A DNA stretch of 64,000 bases from Megachile rotundata (GCF_050947335.1 NC_134997.1:8184001-8248000); one strand, 5' to 3'; counted from the stretch's first letter, positions 22,801 through 37,800 are shown. Numbers and translations are program-made. Notes: generated by a model from the sequence alone, not told the origin.

Positions 22801-25800
22801 GACGCACCAGGTGTGTCATGTATTAGATAACTATTACAAAGATGACGCACCAGGTGTGTCATGTATTATATAGCTATTGCAGAGATGACGCATTATGTGT
22901 GTCATGTATTACATAGCTATTACAGAGATGACGCACCAGGTGTGTCATGTATTACATAACTATTACAGGGATGACGCACCAAGTGCGGCCTGAGAAATAA
23001 ACGTAATAGAAAATCAGAAAACTATTAAAGCACTAATTGTACGATACTAATAAAATAGAAAAGAGTTTAATTAAAGTCGACATTGATTCTAAATCAGATA
23101 CAATTAGAAAAATGGAGTCCTGGAGTCTTAATGTAATTAAAAAAAGATTCGAGTTAAAGGGTAACGTGAAACGACCTCGATCCCAATTATACGGAATGCG
23201 ACGTCCTTTTGGAATGATAAATTAATGTGGGTCAATTAAGGTAATATTATAAGACGCAATTAAGGTTGTAGCTGTAATCGAAAACATTTCTTCAAGAAGA
23301 AACGGTCATCATTGCTGTTCTACTACTGTACCGAGGAATAGCTGTGTTGAAACTTGCGGCAATCCGTGAGAACATTTTTCTAACGAATATTGCATGACTA
23401 AAACCGACTGGTGGAAAAGAAACGAGCGGTTGTATAAACAATAAAGCTTTATTCTCGTGGCAATAAGTCAATCAAGCAAGTGTATCAGGTGTCTTGGGTA
23501 TTGTTTCTTGAAAATTTGTTCGCGTAATTCTTTGGTCTTGTTTAAGTGGGATTTGATTATTATGCAGGGAGATTTGAATATTGTGGGTTTGATATTTTAC
23601 TTTATTTTTGTGGTTGGGTATGTAGTTCGAATTTAATAAATTCAAGATATTAGGAATTCAAGAATTCAGTGCAGTAGGAATTCAAGAATGCAGGAATTTA
23701 GAAATTCAAGAATTCGGAAATTTAGGAATTCAATACAATAGAAATTCAAGAATTTACGAATTCAGGAATTTAACAATACAGGAATTCAAGACCTCAAGAA
23801 TGCAGGAATTCAATATAATAGGAATTCAAGTCTTGAAGAATTCAATGCATTAGGAATTCGAAACTTCATGAATTCAATACATTAGGAATTCATAAATTCA
23901 AGAATTCAATGGAATAGATATTCAAGAATTTACAAATTCAGAAATTCAACAATATAGGAATTCAAGACTTCAAGAATTCAATACATTAGGAATTCGGGAA
24001 TTCAGGAATTCAATACAATACAAATTCAAGAATTCAGGAATTCAAGAATGTAGGATTTCAAGACTTCAAGGATTCAATACAATAGGAATTCAAAAATTCA
24101 AGAATGCAGAAATTCAAGAATTCAGGGATTGAGAAATTCAAGAACTCAAGAATGTAAGAATTCAGGAATTAATGAATGTAGGAACTCAAGACTTCAAGAA
24201 TTCGCTAATTCAGAAATTCAATACAGTAGGAATTCAGGAATTCAAGAATGCAGAAATTCAAGAATTTAGGAATTGAGAAATTCAAGAACTCAAGAATGTA
24301 AGAATTCAGGAATTATTGAATGTAGGAATTCAAGACTTCAAGAATTCACTAATTCAGGAATTCAATACAGTAGGAATTCAAGAATTCAAGAACTCAATAA
24401 TTTGTGCACTTAATAATTTCAAATCAATGAACTCATGAACTAACAAATGTTCAAATCTAAAAACTTAAGAACTCAGAAATTCAATAAGCATTAAATATTT
24501 AAAATCCTCAAATTTCCAAATTTGTAATCTTGCACAACAAATCAAAAAATCTCTAAACCTACAAATTAACAGATTCCTAAACTAGAAATTTATCAGTTCA
24601 AAATAAATCCACATCCTCATTCTTCCAACATCCTCCTTTCCCTATTACCATCAGAAAACCGCACCGTACTCCCATTCTCCAAAGATTCCGCCGACCTAAT
24701 GTTCACGTAACATCTTATCCCCAGCGTTACCCAGCAAAACCAGGCCGTATACAAAATTAATTTACAAACGCTTACCAGTTTCGTTAAGGACGTTGTCTAG
24801 ACCGGACTGTCTTAAGTATTTAGCCATCGCAAAAAGTCCTTCTCTCCTCAGCAGCGTAGCTAAACTCTCGAGGACCTGACTCTTCGTGGCCGGCAGCTCT
24901 GTCTGCGGTGAAAGGGTTGTCTTCTCGAAGCTTTCTTGGTAAACGATATTGTCGTTATGTAAGGTGGTCGATGGTCTCGCTATAGTTGGAATTGGCCTGG
25001 GTGTCGTCGAAGTTTCACTATATGGCTGTATCGTGTGGTGAGCGTAGGAATTGCTCGAATGATGAGAGAAAGTGGTCGGAATCAGCGAAGAAGTCGTCGT
25101 GATGATTTCGTTGACCGGAGCCATGGTTGGTATGAAATGACTTCTCGTTATGGTCGGATATTTTCCTGTCACTCGGTCCTGATCGTCCGGGGTCGATTTC
25201 GAGCTGGTGTTTATCGTCCCGAAAGAATTGAACACGTGGCTGGCTACGCTCGACGCCGACGAAAGGTATTTGTCTGTCGTGGACACCAAATTTGGAGAGA
25301 TCGTGACGTGGTGCGGATATTCCGTTGGTTTGCTGTGGAAATATGGTTGTTATGAGCATTTTGCAACGCGGCGTTTTGCGGCAGTTATAAGAGAGGTCTA
25401 CGACGGTTTTCTAGGAAATGTCCTAACAAGCTAATGTGGGCCAAGTGTTGGGACTTGGGTGGCACGTTTGGATACACATCGAGGGACACTGATTTTAGTA
25501 TACGTTGACAGTCGTATCTGTGCATTTGAAGGTTCTTGGCTGTATTATATTTATTTACTAGGATAGTAGTTTAAATTCTAAGGAAAAATCATTTGTCAAA
25601 ATCACCAAATTTGCTAAAGTTCTCAAATTCACTAAATTTTATGAAGCTCTCGAATTTCACAAAGCTGCTATCTTCTTGAAATTATTCAAATTTTCTAGGT
25701 TCTCCTAATTGTACAATTCCCCAAATTCTAAATCGATAAGAAAGAATCTTATATCTTAAATTTTTCAAGTTTTCAATTTTACAAGTTTTCAATTCTTCAA

Positions 25801-28800
25801 TTTTCAATTACTTAATTCTACTAATTCTCAAATCTCCAATTTCCTAAATCATAATAATTCCCCAAATTCCAATTGCCCAGATCCTAATTCCCCAGAACCT
25901 AATTTCCCAGATCCCAATTCTACAGATTTCAATTCCACAGATCCCAATTCCCCAGATCCCAATTTCCCAAATTCCAATTCCACAGATCCCAATTTCCCAG
26001 ATCCCAATTCCCCAAATCCCAATTCCCCAGATCTCCATTCACCACACCCCCATACCCCAAATCCAAATTGCCCAAATCCCAATTCCCCAGATCCCCAAAT
26101 CCCCAAATCCCAATTGCCCAAATCTCTAAATCCCCAAATCCCCGAATCCTCAAATCCCCAAATCCCCGAATCCTCAAATCCTCAAATCCTCAAATCCCCA
26201 AATCCCTAAATTCCCAAATCTCAATTCCCCAAATCCCAAATCCCAATTCCCCAAATCGCAATTTCCCAATTCCCCAAATCCCAATTCCCCAAATTCCAAA
26301 TCCCCAAATCCCAATTCCCCAAATCCCAATTCCCCAAATCCCAATTCCCCAAATCCCAATTCCCCAAATCCCAATTCCCCAAATCCCAATTCCCCAAATC
26401 CCAATTCCCCAAATCCCAATTCCCCAAATCCCAATTCCCCGAATCCCTGTATCTTCAAATCCCAATTCTCCCAACTCCCCAACTCCCCAAATCCTAATCT
26501 CCCAATCCTATCTATCCTCCAAATTCTCAGACCTCCTAAGCCCAAGTTCCTCCAAAAACCTCCGCCATACTTACACATCGCTATACCTCGACGATACCGA
26601 CGTAGATTTCACAGTGGTCGGCCTAAAAACAGGAGATCCTCCACTCGAGGACGTAGCTGTCACAGACTGCCTAATACTAGAGCTGCTCTGAATCGAAGCC
26701 GACGTCGTAGGATTCGAAGAGCTAGGCGGTAGCTTCAATTCACCTTTCTTGATCCTCTCCACGATAGAGTCCACATCGCCTTCTTTATCCGCGTTACCTT
26801 TCACGCCTTGAACTTTATAACTCCCGTCGGGCTGTTCCTCCAAAACCACGAAGGTCACTTTCTTAGCCGGCAGACTCTGAATGGGAGCTTTCCCGATTTC
26901 TTCTAACTTCCCATCGCTTTTCTGTCTGATCACCTCGAAGTCGGCTCCAGGAGGCAGGACACCTTTCGTCAGTTCTTCGAGTATAGCCTTAGGCGGTTTA
27001 ACGGTGGAAGCCGGAGTAGTTAGAGCCAAAGTAGACGCCGTCACTGTGGAACCAGTAGGTAAAATGGACGTCAGACCATTCGAAGTGTCTATCAGCTGTA
27101 TCTTTTTGCCATTCGGAAGAACTATGTCTCTCGTGCTGACGTTCCTCAAATCATCGTCTACGGACTCTGCCAGAGCCAGCTTCAACTGCTTGAGTAATGC
27201 ATCCCTGTCCACACCCAAGGAAGATCTACCTTTGGGACTTGAAGGTCTACTGGTAGCTGGCTTCTCCGTTTGGTACACGATCTTGATCTGGGGCTTGGAC
27301 TTGCCCTGACGAGCGAACTGGCTCAGTATACTATCTGACAACTCGGAGGACACCTTGTCCTGGTAAGTTCTAGTGGTTGTCGTCGGCTTGCTGGTTGTCG
27401 TCGTGGACGGGATAGGTGTCGTGGTGTACTTCTGCTGGTGAGTGGCTATGGCCTTCAGGAACAGCTCTGTTTCCGTCGGAGTAATCTTCCGTGCCGTCGA
27501 CAGCGACACCAGAAGAGGCGACAAGGTCGTGTTGAAGGTCACCGAGCTGGCCGACGTGACAGGAATAGGCAACGGCGTTGTGGACGTCAGCTTCGCAAGT
27601 TGCTGAAGCCTCAGCAGCTCCTGCTGTCTTCGCACCTCCTGCTGCTCCAGCAATAACTGCTCTCTCTGTTTCTTCAGAAGCTCCAACTCTCGCTGCTTCT
27701 CCAGATATTCCTGCAACTGCGCCGTCTGCTGGTCGCTGAACAGAGGCTGCGACAGGTCTTGCTGAAGACCTTGATAGCGACTATTGCTAACCGGGAACTG
27801 GCTGCTGAATTGTTGCTTGGGGACTTCGGATTGCAACTGCGTCTGCACGTTTCTTAAGTAGTTCGTGTTACCCAGCTGCTGAGCTACCTTCTGTTGTTGT
27901 TGCTGAATCAGTTGCTGCAGATGCTTTTGTTGTTCGAGCAGTTGCTGGATCTGTTGCTGCTTCGAGCGGTCTACTTTGTATTTGGAGAGAGATGAGTAGG
28001 AGGCTCCGAGTTGATCTTGAGTTAGAAAACTGGATGTTTGAAGGTTTTGGTGGTCTTGTTGGGGTCGACGGTAACGGTGCTGGTGTTGCTGCACGTCGCT
28101 GAGGATCTGAGCTTGCTGGGAAGCCGAGAGACGCGGTCGTGGATCGAGAGGTGCTCGATTCTGGAAAAGAATTAAATTATTTTTGTTGTGATTATATTCA
28201 CATGTGCAAAAGGTATTAATATTAAAGATACAAAGTTATATTACACCCTAGAAAGATATAATACACTTTTAAATTACATATGTAGTGTTTTAATAATGAA
28301 TTCTATTTTCACAAATGAATAGACGTTAATGCATGTTAGTTTGTACATTAATTCCTCAGCTACATGAAAAATAACGTATATTTCAAGAAAACCAGCTTAG
28401 TATTAATAAATTCGATGATTAAGAATCGTAAAACATAATTATTTGATCGGCCATTTTGTAATTTTAAGGGTTAACGGGGATAAGGATAATGAGTTTCTAC
28501 ATTAAGCGCATGCGCAGTCGGCAATGGTGCGTAGTACACATGCGCAGTCGATAACGTGAGTAACAAACATGCGCAGTAGTTAACGAAACTAATGCATAAA
28601 CCTGCGCAGTAGAAATTATTGCAATAAATTGTAGAATACATTGTAATAGAGTCATCTAACTTCACTGTACATAATTATTATTTACTATTGATTACTGCAC
28701 AATTGTTTTATATTCGAAGTAATTCTCAAAAAGTATTTTGAACTAATTTGAAACACATGATTTATGTTATACGATTTTTATTTGTTTGCTTGACTTAAAA

Positions 28801-31800
28801 TATATTTATCTATCAAGTTTTATATACTTGTTGTTATACATCTAATTACAAATTTATAAATATAATATTTTATGCATTTCTGATTTTAATTAATTTGTAT
28901 TTTGTATTTTTTTTTTTTTTGTAAAAAGGAGTAGCAAATAATGTAATTTTAAGCTTGAAATTATTGGACGAATTATTACACAAAGGCGCTGCGAAATGAA
29001 AACCACGAGGTACACTTTCCCGAAACTAACAATAAAGAGATTGTCTCACAGTCTGACTATATAAACCAGCGAGGGAGATGGAAATGAAGAAGAGAGCGAA
29101 AACAATGCTACGGTTAATTATCGCGATCTTAATTACGTTCGGATGTTCTTTCGCGAGAAAGAAAGAACTCTTCTTATTAAGCTTTTTGAGTCTGACCAAA
29201 GAAATTTTCTTGTAATTCTTATTCAACGGACCAGTGCATGGCTTATTTCTTGTTATTGGTTGTTTAGTAATTTATGAAAGTATTAGATGGTCAGTTTGGA
29301 AACTGGACAATTTACAAATTTGTAATTTTGTAAATTTTATAAGGTTCCCGATTTGTAAGCTTGTTTAGAAAGTTATAAAAATAGGAATTTTTAAATAAAA
29401 AATTTTAGAGATTTGCAACTTTCAGTTTTGTAATTTATATATTAAAAAGTTTTGCCATTTTCAAATTTAGGTAGACAAAAGTATTAAAATTTTGAAATAT
29501 TCAAGTTAATAAATTTTGTAATCAATAAATTCCTAGATTTCTATATACCTGTATTAACAAATTATCGATTCTATAAATTTGAAAATTGAAAAATCATAAA
29601 ATCTCTAAGTTATCAAATTAAAAAATTTGTCCATTCAGAAATGATAAAATCCCCAAGCTATCATTTCCCAAATTTCCTTATTCCCAAATAATCAAGTCCC
29701 TGTATTTTCCCACCAAAAATCATAAAATCACTAAATAATCAAATCCTTACATTCCCCTATCCAAAGATCATAAAATCCCCAATTTACCAAGTCCCTAAAT
29801 TTCTTAATTCAAAAATCATAAAATACCCAGTTCACCAAGTCCCTAAATTTCTTAATCTAAAAATCATAAAATCTCTCAGATTTTCTTCCCTAAAATGTCC
29901 CTAAATTTCCTCGTGAAAAAACCATAAAATCCCCAAGTTATCCTTAAATTCCTCCATCCCAAATTCCCAACCTTCACCATCATCAAAATTCTCCACTACA
30001 AAAATCCCCAAAAAACCCCTAAAAATCCTTGAACGCACTACCTTCTCTCCTCATCATCGTATTTCCCCTAAAACGACTAGATTTCTTCTCGACACCATAC
30101 ATTTCAACGCTGCGATACTCCTTCCCATTTCGATAACAAAACCTGCCTCCCAATCTTATCAACCACCACACCAAATGTCAATGTAAACGGGTGTCAATGA
30201 AATCAGTGAAATTTCCACTCGTGCCGTTTCATAAGAAATCCGCAACTTGTTATTAAACACGAATGTTAACTATCTGTTGCATTCTTTGACGTAACGAGGC
30301 CACGTAGAACGAGCGCAGTCCAATCTACCCGCAGATCACTAGCCGCTAGTTTCCCACAACCAACGTAAAAAAAACACGAATCTGGGCGTGGTTTCCTATC
30401 TCTAGAATAGGAAATGATCTGCACGTTCAGTGATCTATGCGTAACGGCTATTTACAGTCTAGATTATATACAGATTCCATAAACACGCGATCGTGATTCG
30501 ATTCGTTGAACAGAGAATGGGAGGTCGTAAAACTTGTGTTGCATGATTAATATTTGTTGAATGCGAGGCTTTTAGGATGACTCGATCTGCATTTCGTTTG
30601 TTTGTTTGTTTGTATAGTGATATAGGACGCAATTTTGGGGAGTTTTTACTTGAAATTTGGAGGGTAAGATGAAATAAGGAAGGTTGGGAAGGTAAGATGG
30701 ACTCTAAAGTCTGTTGCAAGATGGCGGCGCTTTGATGATGGATTCTGACGTCATCGACGTCGATCGAATCGACCCTAAATTTTGAAGTCTTCGAAATTTT
30801 ACAATTGCAAAGTTTCAAATTTATATGAATCCAAAGTCTTCAAATTGCAGAATTATGAAAGTCTAAAATTATAAAATTAGCAAACTCTCAAAATTTCAAT
30901 ATTCAAGAATTGTAATATTCCAAAATACCAATATTCAAGAACTGTAATAATCACAAATTCCTATATTCAAGAATTATAATATTACAAAGTTCCAAAATTC
31001 CAAAAATCCTCTAATTGAAAAGTTCCAAAATTCTCTGAGTTCTAAAGTCTTCAAATTACAAAACTAAAGTCTTCAAGTTCCAAAATTCCAGAAATCCTAA
31101 ATTTGAAAATCTTCAAACCCCTATAATTGCAAAGTTCAAAAATTCTCTGAGTTCCAAATTCTTCAAATTACAAAAATAAAACCATCAAATTTCAATATTC
31201 CAAAAATCCTAAATTTGAAAATCTCTAAAACCCTATAATTGCAAAGATCAAAAATTCTCTGAGTTCCAAAGTCTCGAAATTACAAAACTAAAACCTTCAA
31301 GTTCCAAAATTCCAAAAATCCTAAATTTGAAAATCTTCAAAACCCTATAATTGCAAAGTTCAAAAATTCTCTGAGTTCCAATTCTTCAAATTACAAAACT
31401 AAAACCTTGAAGTTCCAAAATTCCAAAAATCCTAAATTTGAAAATCTTCAAAATCCCACAATTCCAAAGTTCAATAATTCTCTTAATTCCAAAGTCTCCA
31501 AATTACAGAACTAAAGTCTTCAAGTCCTAAAATTCTAAAAAATTGTCCACTCGTGAAATTACAAAAATTTCTTCCGAGTAACCCAACCTAACCTATATTT
31601 AACTTAACCTAAAATAACCTAACCTAACACCCATACATTGTCACCCAACCGAAAAATTAATTTGAACAAGTGGATCAACAGTACGCGATGAAATTACGTT
31701 CTACACTATTGAGGTTAGGGAAACCGTGGCAAAATAACAGGAATGAAACGAAGGTGAAAGATGAATCTATTCAACGTGATATAACACAATGTAAATTTAC

Positions 31801-34800
31801 ATCTGGTTGAAAGGAAAATAGTAATTGAGTCTGAAAAATGCTTGCACCTCACGCATTTACTTCTGGTATAAAAAAACTTACAATTACTTTTCCTTTCATT
31901 TTCTTGTTAATATTAAATATTTATAAAACTATTCTTGGTAGGCTTAGAGTACTTGAATAATTAGAAAATAATTGTACTTGTTATATAAATAACTTCATTA
32001 TAAATTTAAATAAAAACGAAAACGAGAATAAAAATGTGGAAATCCCAGTGTACACCTTGTACCTTAATTTTGAACAATTTTGTATATTTTTATGAACATT
32101 ATTACAATATTAATGAGAAGAAAATAGAACATGTTAAAAGCTTCTTTAAAAGAGTAAATGTATGTACATAATTAATGTGTATTCTTATATTTTTAATACT
32201 TTGTTACAAAAATATTTTTGATACAATGAAAGAGGTCATGTTTAGTAGAAAAAGATGTACATACTTAATGATCAATTGCTGATGACAAAATTATTATAGT
32301 AAGTACTTACAGTAATTAATTTAACACATGCTATGCTGTGTGTTTAATTTGACATTGAGATGTCTGAAAAATGGCGGATGATTCTACTGGTAGGAGAAAA
32401 TATATGCAAATTAAATCTAATAACAATTTTTCTATTTATTAAGCAAGTAATTAAACACACATATATACATGTGTACATAATTAAAACAAAGGAATATTTA
32501 ATTTATAGTATATGATATTCGTAATAGATTTTTATATGACATTTATTTAATATATTTATTTTTGTATAACATAATTATAATTTTGTATCAATGATAATTT
32601 AAAAAAAAAAAAATCTTGTATCATTTTTTTAAATATTGTATACACACCTGAATATGGATTCTAAAAATTGTAATGAAAGATAAGAAGAAAGTTGAATGAT
32701 TTAATGTGATCGACTTAGCGTAACAACGTAAATATGCATAATATGCAGTGTAAATAAGTCAATGTAAATTTTATGCAATGAGCACATACATTACGATAAA
32801 TGAAATGCGAAATATTTTACACTTTATAACGCGATAATAGAACACAATTGTTATGGCTTACATAAGATTTCGTTTTTAGCAGGCTTTCTTTAGCATCAGT
32901 AATCGTCACGTACTAAAGTGATAATCTGTCGTTACGTAAAATAATAAGAACCAATTTGTTACGTATGAGGTAATTTTACTTCGATTTGCCAACGTACCGC
33001 ATCGTATATTTGTAATGTTAAACTAATTTTATTTTAAACTACTCGAAAAACTAAAGTAGATTTACCGCGAATTTTTTAGATTAGAAATTCACAAAATAGG
33101 GTTATAAAATTATGATCATAGCAGTCGAGGCCCATATAAAATCAATCAATCAAAAGATTGCTGAGTAGAAAATATGGTAAATTGATACTTTGTTAATTTA
33201 GAAACTAAAAAGACAGAAGATTTTTAAGTTACGTTATTAGATAAATTTTTATTTCACTAATTTTGGAATTGGACAATTTGGAAAATTAGAAAATTGAAAT
33301 TTGGAAAGTGGTGAAATGAAAACATTAAATCATAGAATTGAAGAATTGAAGAATTGAAGAATTGAAGAGTTGGAGAGTTGAAGAATGGAAGAATTGAAGA
33401 ATTGCAGAATTGAAGAACTGAGGAATGGAAGATTTGAAGAATGGAAGAGTTGAAGAATTGAAGAATTGAAGAATTGAAGAATTGAAGAACTGAAGAATTA
33501 AAGAATGGAAGAATTGAAAAATTGAAGAATTGAAGAGTTGAAAAATTGAAGAATTAAAGAATTGAAGAGTTGAAAAATTAAAAAGTTGAAAAATTGAAAA
33601 ATTGAAAAATTGAAAAATTGAAAAATCGACAAGTTGAAAAATCGAAAAATCGAAAAATCTAAAAATTGAAAAATCGAAAAATCGAAAAATTGAAAAATCG
33701 AAAAATTGAAAAATTGAAAAATGAAAGAATTGAAAAATTGCACAATTGATAACTTACAAATTTAGTACTTCATAATTACACAAACACCAAATATTTTAAT
33801 TTACCAATGAGCAAAAGTACAACCACCAAAACCTGTTCTCTTTTTTTAGAAATCTCCAAATACATAAATTTCAAGTATTCAACTCCTCAAGTCAATTAAT
33901 TAACTAATTAATTGCTGCTAATTTCCAACCAATCAATCACCAGCAACTGAACAAACGGCTAACCGAATGTTCCAGTACATTTACTAGAATGATGGTTTGT
34001 TTTCCAAGCTAACGTTCAGTTTACAAGAAAATTGACTGGTGTTACGAGTTCGAGTAACGAGTCCAAGTACACCCACGTTGAGTACACAGTAATATTACCC
34101 TTATAACAGTCGAAGTTGCATAATTAACCCGCATAAACGATCCAACGCGTAGATTCACCGATTGTGAGAGACATGCTCCCGTTATATAACGGGCATTCCT
34201 TCACTTTTACGTTCAGCGAACGGCTCGTGGAATACCTGACGTTCACCTGAACGGATGATTTTTGTTACATGTTCACTTTCCTTTCGCAGAATATTTCTAA
34301 ACGTTGCAAAACAGTGATTCTATGTTCGGTATCGGACTTTTTGTCTTATGCTTTATCGATTCCACGGATATTACGTTCGACAGATCGGAGGAAGTTTCAG
34401 GTGATCCAAAAGGGGAGGGAGATAAAAAGTTTACGCTTCATTAGTGGATTCCATAAAGAAATGGACGTGAGCGTTACCTCTTGCGTGGGGTATTTGCCCA
34501 GGGCGATGCGTCGAGTGGACTACACTCTTCAACTTTCGAATTTTTATATTTAGAAAAGAGGTTTTTAATTCTTTTATGGATGTGCTTCTCAAGGATAAAT
34601 ATTTTTATTTTTTGAAATTTTTTAATTTATTGTATGCATGTATGTTTATTTCAATTTTTAAATTTAATGCACATCTCTGTAAACTTCATTTATTCTATGA
34701 ACTCTGTATTCTAGTATAAACACTATATTCCTATAAATCTTATATTTTTATAAATTATACAGCATATTAATCCTATGTTCCTATAAATGCTCTCTATAGA

Positions 34801-37800
34801 CTCAAGTTTAATACACATCTCTATAAACACTATTTTCCTATGAACTATGTATTTCTGTAAACCCTGTATCCCTATAAACGTTATGTCCCTATAAACCCTA
34901 CATTCCTATAGTTACTATAAACAGCATATTCGTATAAACGTTACGCTCCAATAAAACCTACATTCCTATAATTACTATAAACGCTGTGTCCCTATAAACC
35001 TTGTGTCCCTATAATCACTATGCCTGTATAAATCTTATATCTCAATGAACCTTACACTTCTATGAATCCTATAACCCTATGAATTCTATATATCTGCAAA
35101 CTCCATATTTCTAAACTTCTGCGTCACTATATTCCTAGATATCTATGTCCCTATATTTCTACATCCCTACATCTTTAGACTTCTATGTCTCTATAATTCT
35201 ACATCTCTACATCCCTATATTCTCTATGTTCCCTGTATCCTTATATTCTCTATGCCCCCACATTTACTATAGTCCTATATTCCCTACATCCCCATATTTC
35301 CTATATTCTATCTATGTCTATATTGCTTATGTGCTTATACCACTATATTTCCTATATTCTTGCATTCCCAATATCTCTACATCCCTATATTCCCTTAATC
35401 AGTGTATCACAATATGCCAATATCCCTGTATCCTTACGTCTCTATATTTCTATAACCTTGTGTCCCTATATCCTTGTATTCCTACATTTCTATACATATA
35501 TTTATAACCTTGTGTCCCTATATCCTTGTATCCTTACATCTCTATATCTCTATAACCTTATATTCCTACATCTGTATATCTCTATAACCTTGTATCCCTA
35601 TATCCTTGAATCCCTATATCCTTGCATCCCTATAGCCTTGCATCCCTATAGCCTTGAATCCCTATATCCTTGCATCCCTATATCCTTGCATCCCTATATC
35701 CTTGCATCCCTATATGCTTGCATCCCTATATCTTTGCATCCCTATATCCTTGCATCCCTATACCATTGAATCCCTATATCCTTGCATCCCTATATCCTTG
35801 CATCCCTATAGCCTTGCATTCCTATAGCCTTGAATCCCTATATCCTTGCATCCCTATAGCTTTGAATCCCTATATCCTTGCATCTCTATATCCTTGCATC
35901 CCTATATCCTTGCATTCCTATATCCTTGCATCTCTATATCCTTGCATCTCTATATCCTTGCATCCCTATAGCCTTGCATCCCTATAGCCTTGAATCCCTA
36001 TATCCTTGCATCCCTATATCCTTGCATTCCTATAGCCTTGAATCCCTATATTCTTGCATCTCTATATTCTTGCATCCCTATATCCTTGCATCTCTATATC
36101 CTTGCATCCCTATATCCTTGCATCCCTATAGCCTTGCATCCCTATAGCCTTGAATCCCTATATCCTTGCATCCCTATATCCTTACATCCCTATATCCTTG
36201 CATTCGTAAATCCTTGCATCCCTATATGCTTGCATTTCTATAATCCTTGCATTCCTATATCCTTAAATCTCCATATGTCCCTTATATCTCCATATATCCT
36301 CACACCTCCATATGTCTCCATAACCCTATCTCTCTCCACATCCTCCTATTTTTAAATCCTAATTATATTCCTATCTCTCTATATCCATGTCCACTAATCA
36401 TTAGTGCCATGGAATCTTGATTGAGTGACTCATGTATACACAGATAGGGACTTTCGCGTGGACTTTTACATTCCGGTTTTCGAATACTATGCGGAAAATT
36501 TAATTGCATAATATATTTAAATTATATTCGAGAAAGTGCCGACTCCTTGAAAATTATTGCGGTTTTGTGCAGAAATTATTTAAAACTTGTGGATAGACTC
36601 ATAGCATAAATTTCTTTCGACATTTCTTCTTTGAGATGAACATGCGTCTTCTCGTATGTCTTACGATATACACTATACTTTAATTGATTAATGTAACGCG
36701 TACACGTGTGAGATCGCAAATATCCGAGATATCTCACTAGCGTTAAATGCTTTGATCGAAAATGCAAGTTAGTATGACAAGAAAGTTTCAAGGTTCATGG
36801 AAATCCTGCATGATAAGCAGCGGAAAAAGTTTCTAATTCATGCTATCGCTTGGGTATGCAAAATGGTGGAAAGGAAAGTCAAAGCTACGATTGTCATTCT
36901 GAATGATGTGTTGGGGATTTTTTCCTGAAAACTAGGAACGAAGAAACTATCGTTTATTAGAGACAAGTCTAGATACATACAATATCTAGAAACTTAGAGG
37001 TCTCAAGAGATGTTGAGTTTTACATCTTTACAAAGATGTAGAAATGTACTAATCTTGAGTTGTAGTGATTTGATGGTGCAAAGATTTGAAAATATAGTAA
37101 TCTTGAGTTGTAATGATTTGATGGTGCAGAGATTTAAAAGAGTTAGAGTTATAAAGATAGAGAGATGAGAAGATCTAATGATATAGGGTTTTAGAAGTTC
37201 AGAAATTTAAAAATATGAAACTCCAGTGATATATGTAGATACAGAGATTTAGGGACACAGTATATTAAAATTAATATTCTCTATTAAAATATTTCCTCAA
37301 TAAATATTAACAAATAATTTTCTTAATAAAAAATTCTACTTAAAAATGTTCAGACTTCCTTAAACACCCAAACCAAAGTGAAAGTTATTTGACACTTTAC
37401 ATTGCACGCCTCTTATAATTTATTTTAATCAAAATGGCGGACGGTACAAGCATTTTCGTAAAATACTGCGCCTTTCTAAACGAAGCATTAAACAAGAATG
37501 ACGCTTAATTACCTTTAAAGTATCATTAATATTAACGATCGAAGGAGAGTTTTACATGGCTGTGTATTGATGCAAACATCTAGGAAGAGAAACCGGAAGC
37601 TATGCCAATAAAATGTACCTCATTCTTCCGTTTCCACGTATTGGAACGTCTCTCGCAGCGAACACAGCCGGTTACCGGTTTTTTACTCGAGCCAAACAAA
37701 AGTGAAAGGTCCTTACATGTATTGGCTTCGCGATCATCGGATATCGTCTCCACTTTCAAATAAACGACGATTAACTTAAACGTGGAGTGCGCTCTCGATA

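Noticed and set aside
22671..22990. Possible CRISPR array
   Set aside because: The repeats are directly joined with no variable spacers, and the DNA is from an insect-like genome.
26068..26691. Plus-strand frame of 207 codons with PIPQI repeats
   Set aside because: Product of the 15-bp CAATTCCCCAAATCC array; its last part is antisense to FAS1 exon 2.
35145..36355. Overlapping plus-strand frames with LYPCIPISLHPY repeats
   Set aside because: Product of the 16-bp array, which shifts frame every unit and so keeps several frames open; no start context or splice sites.
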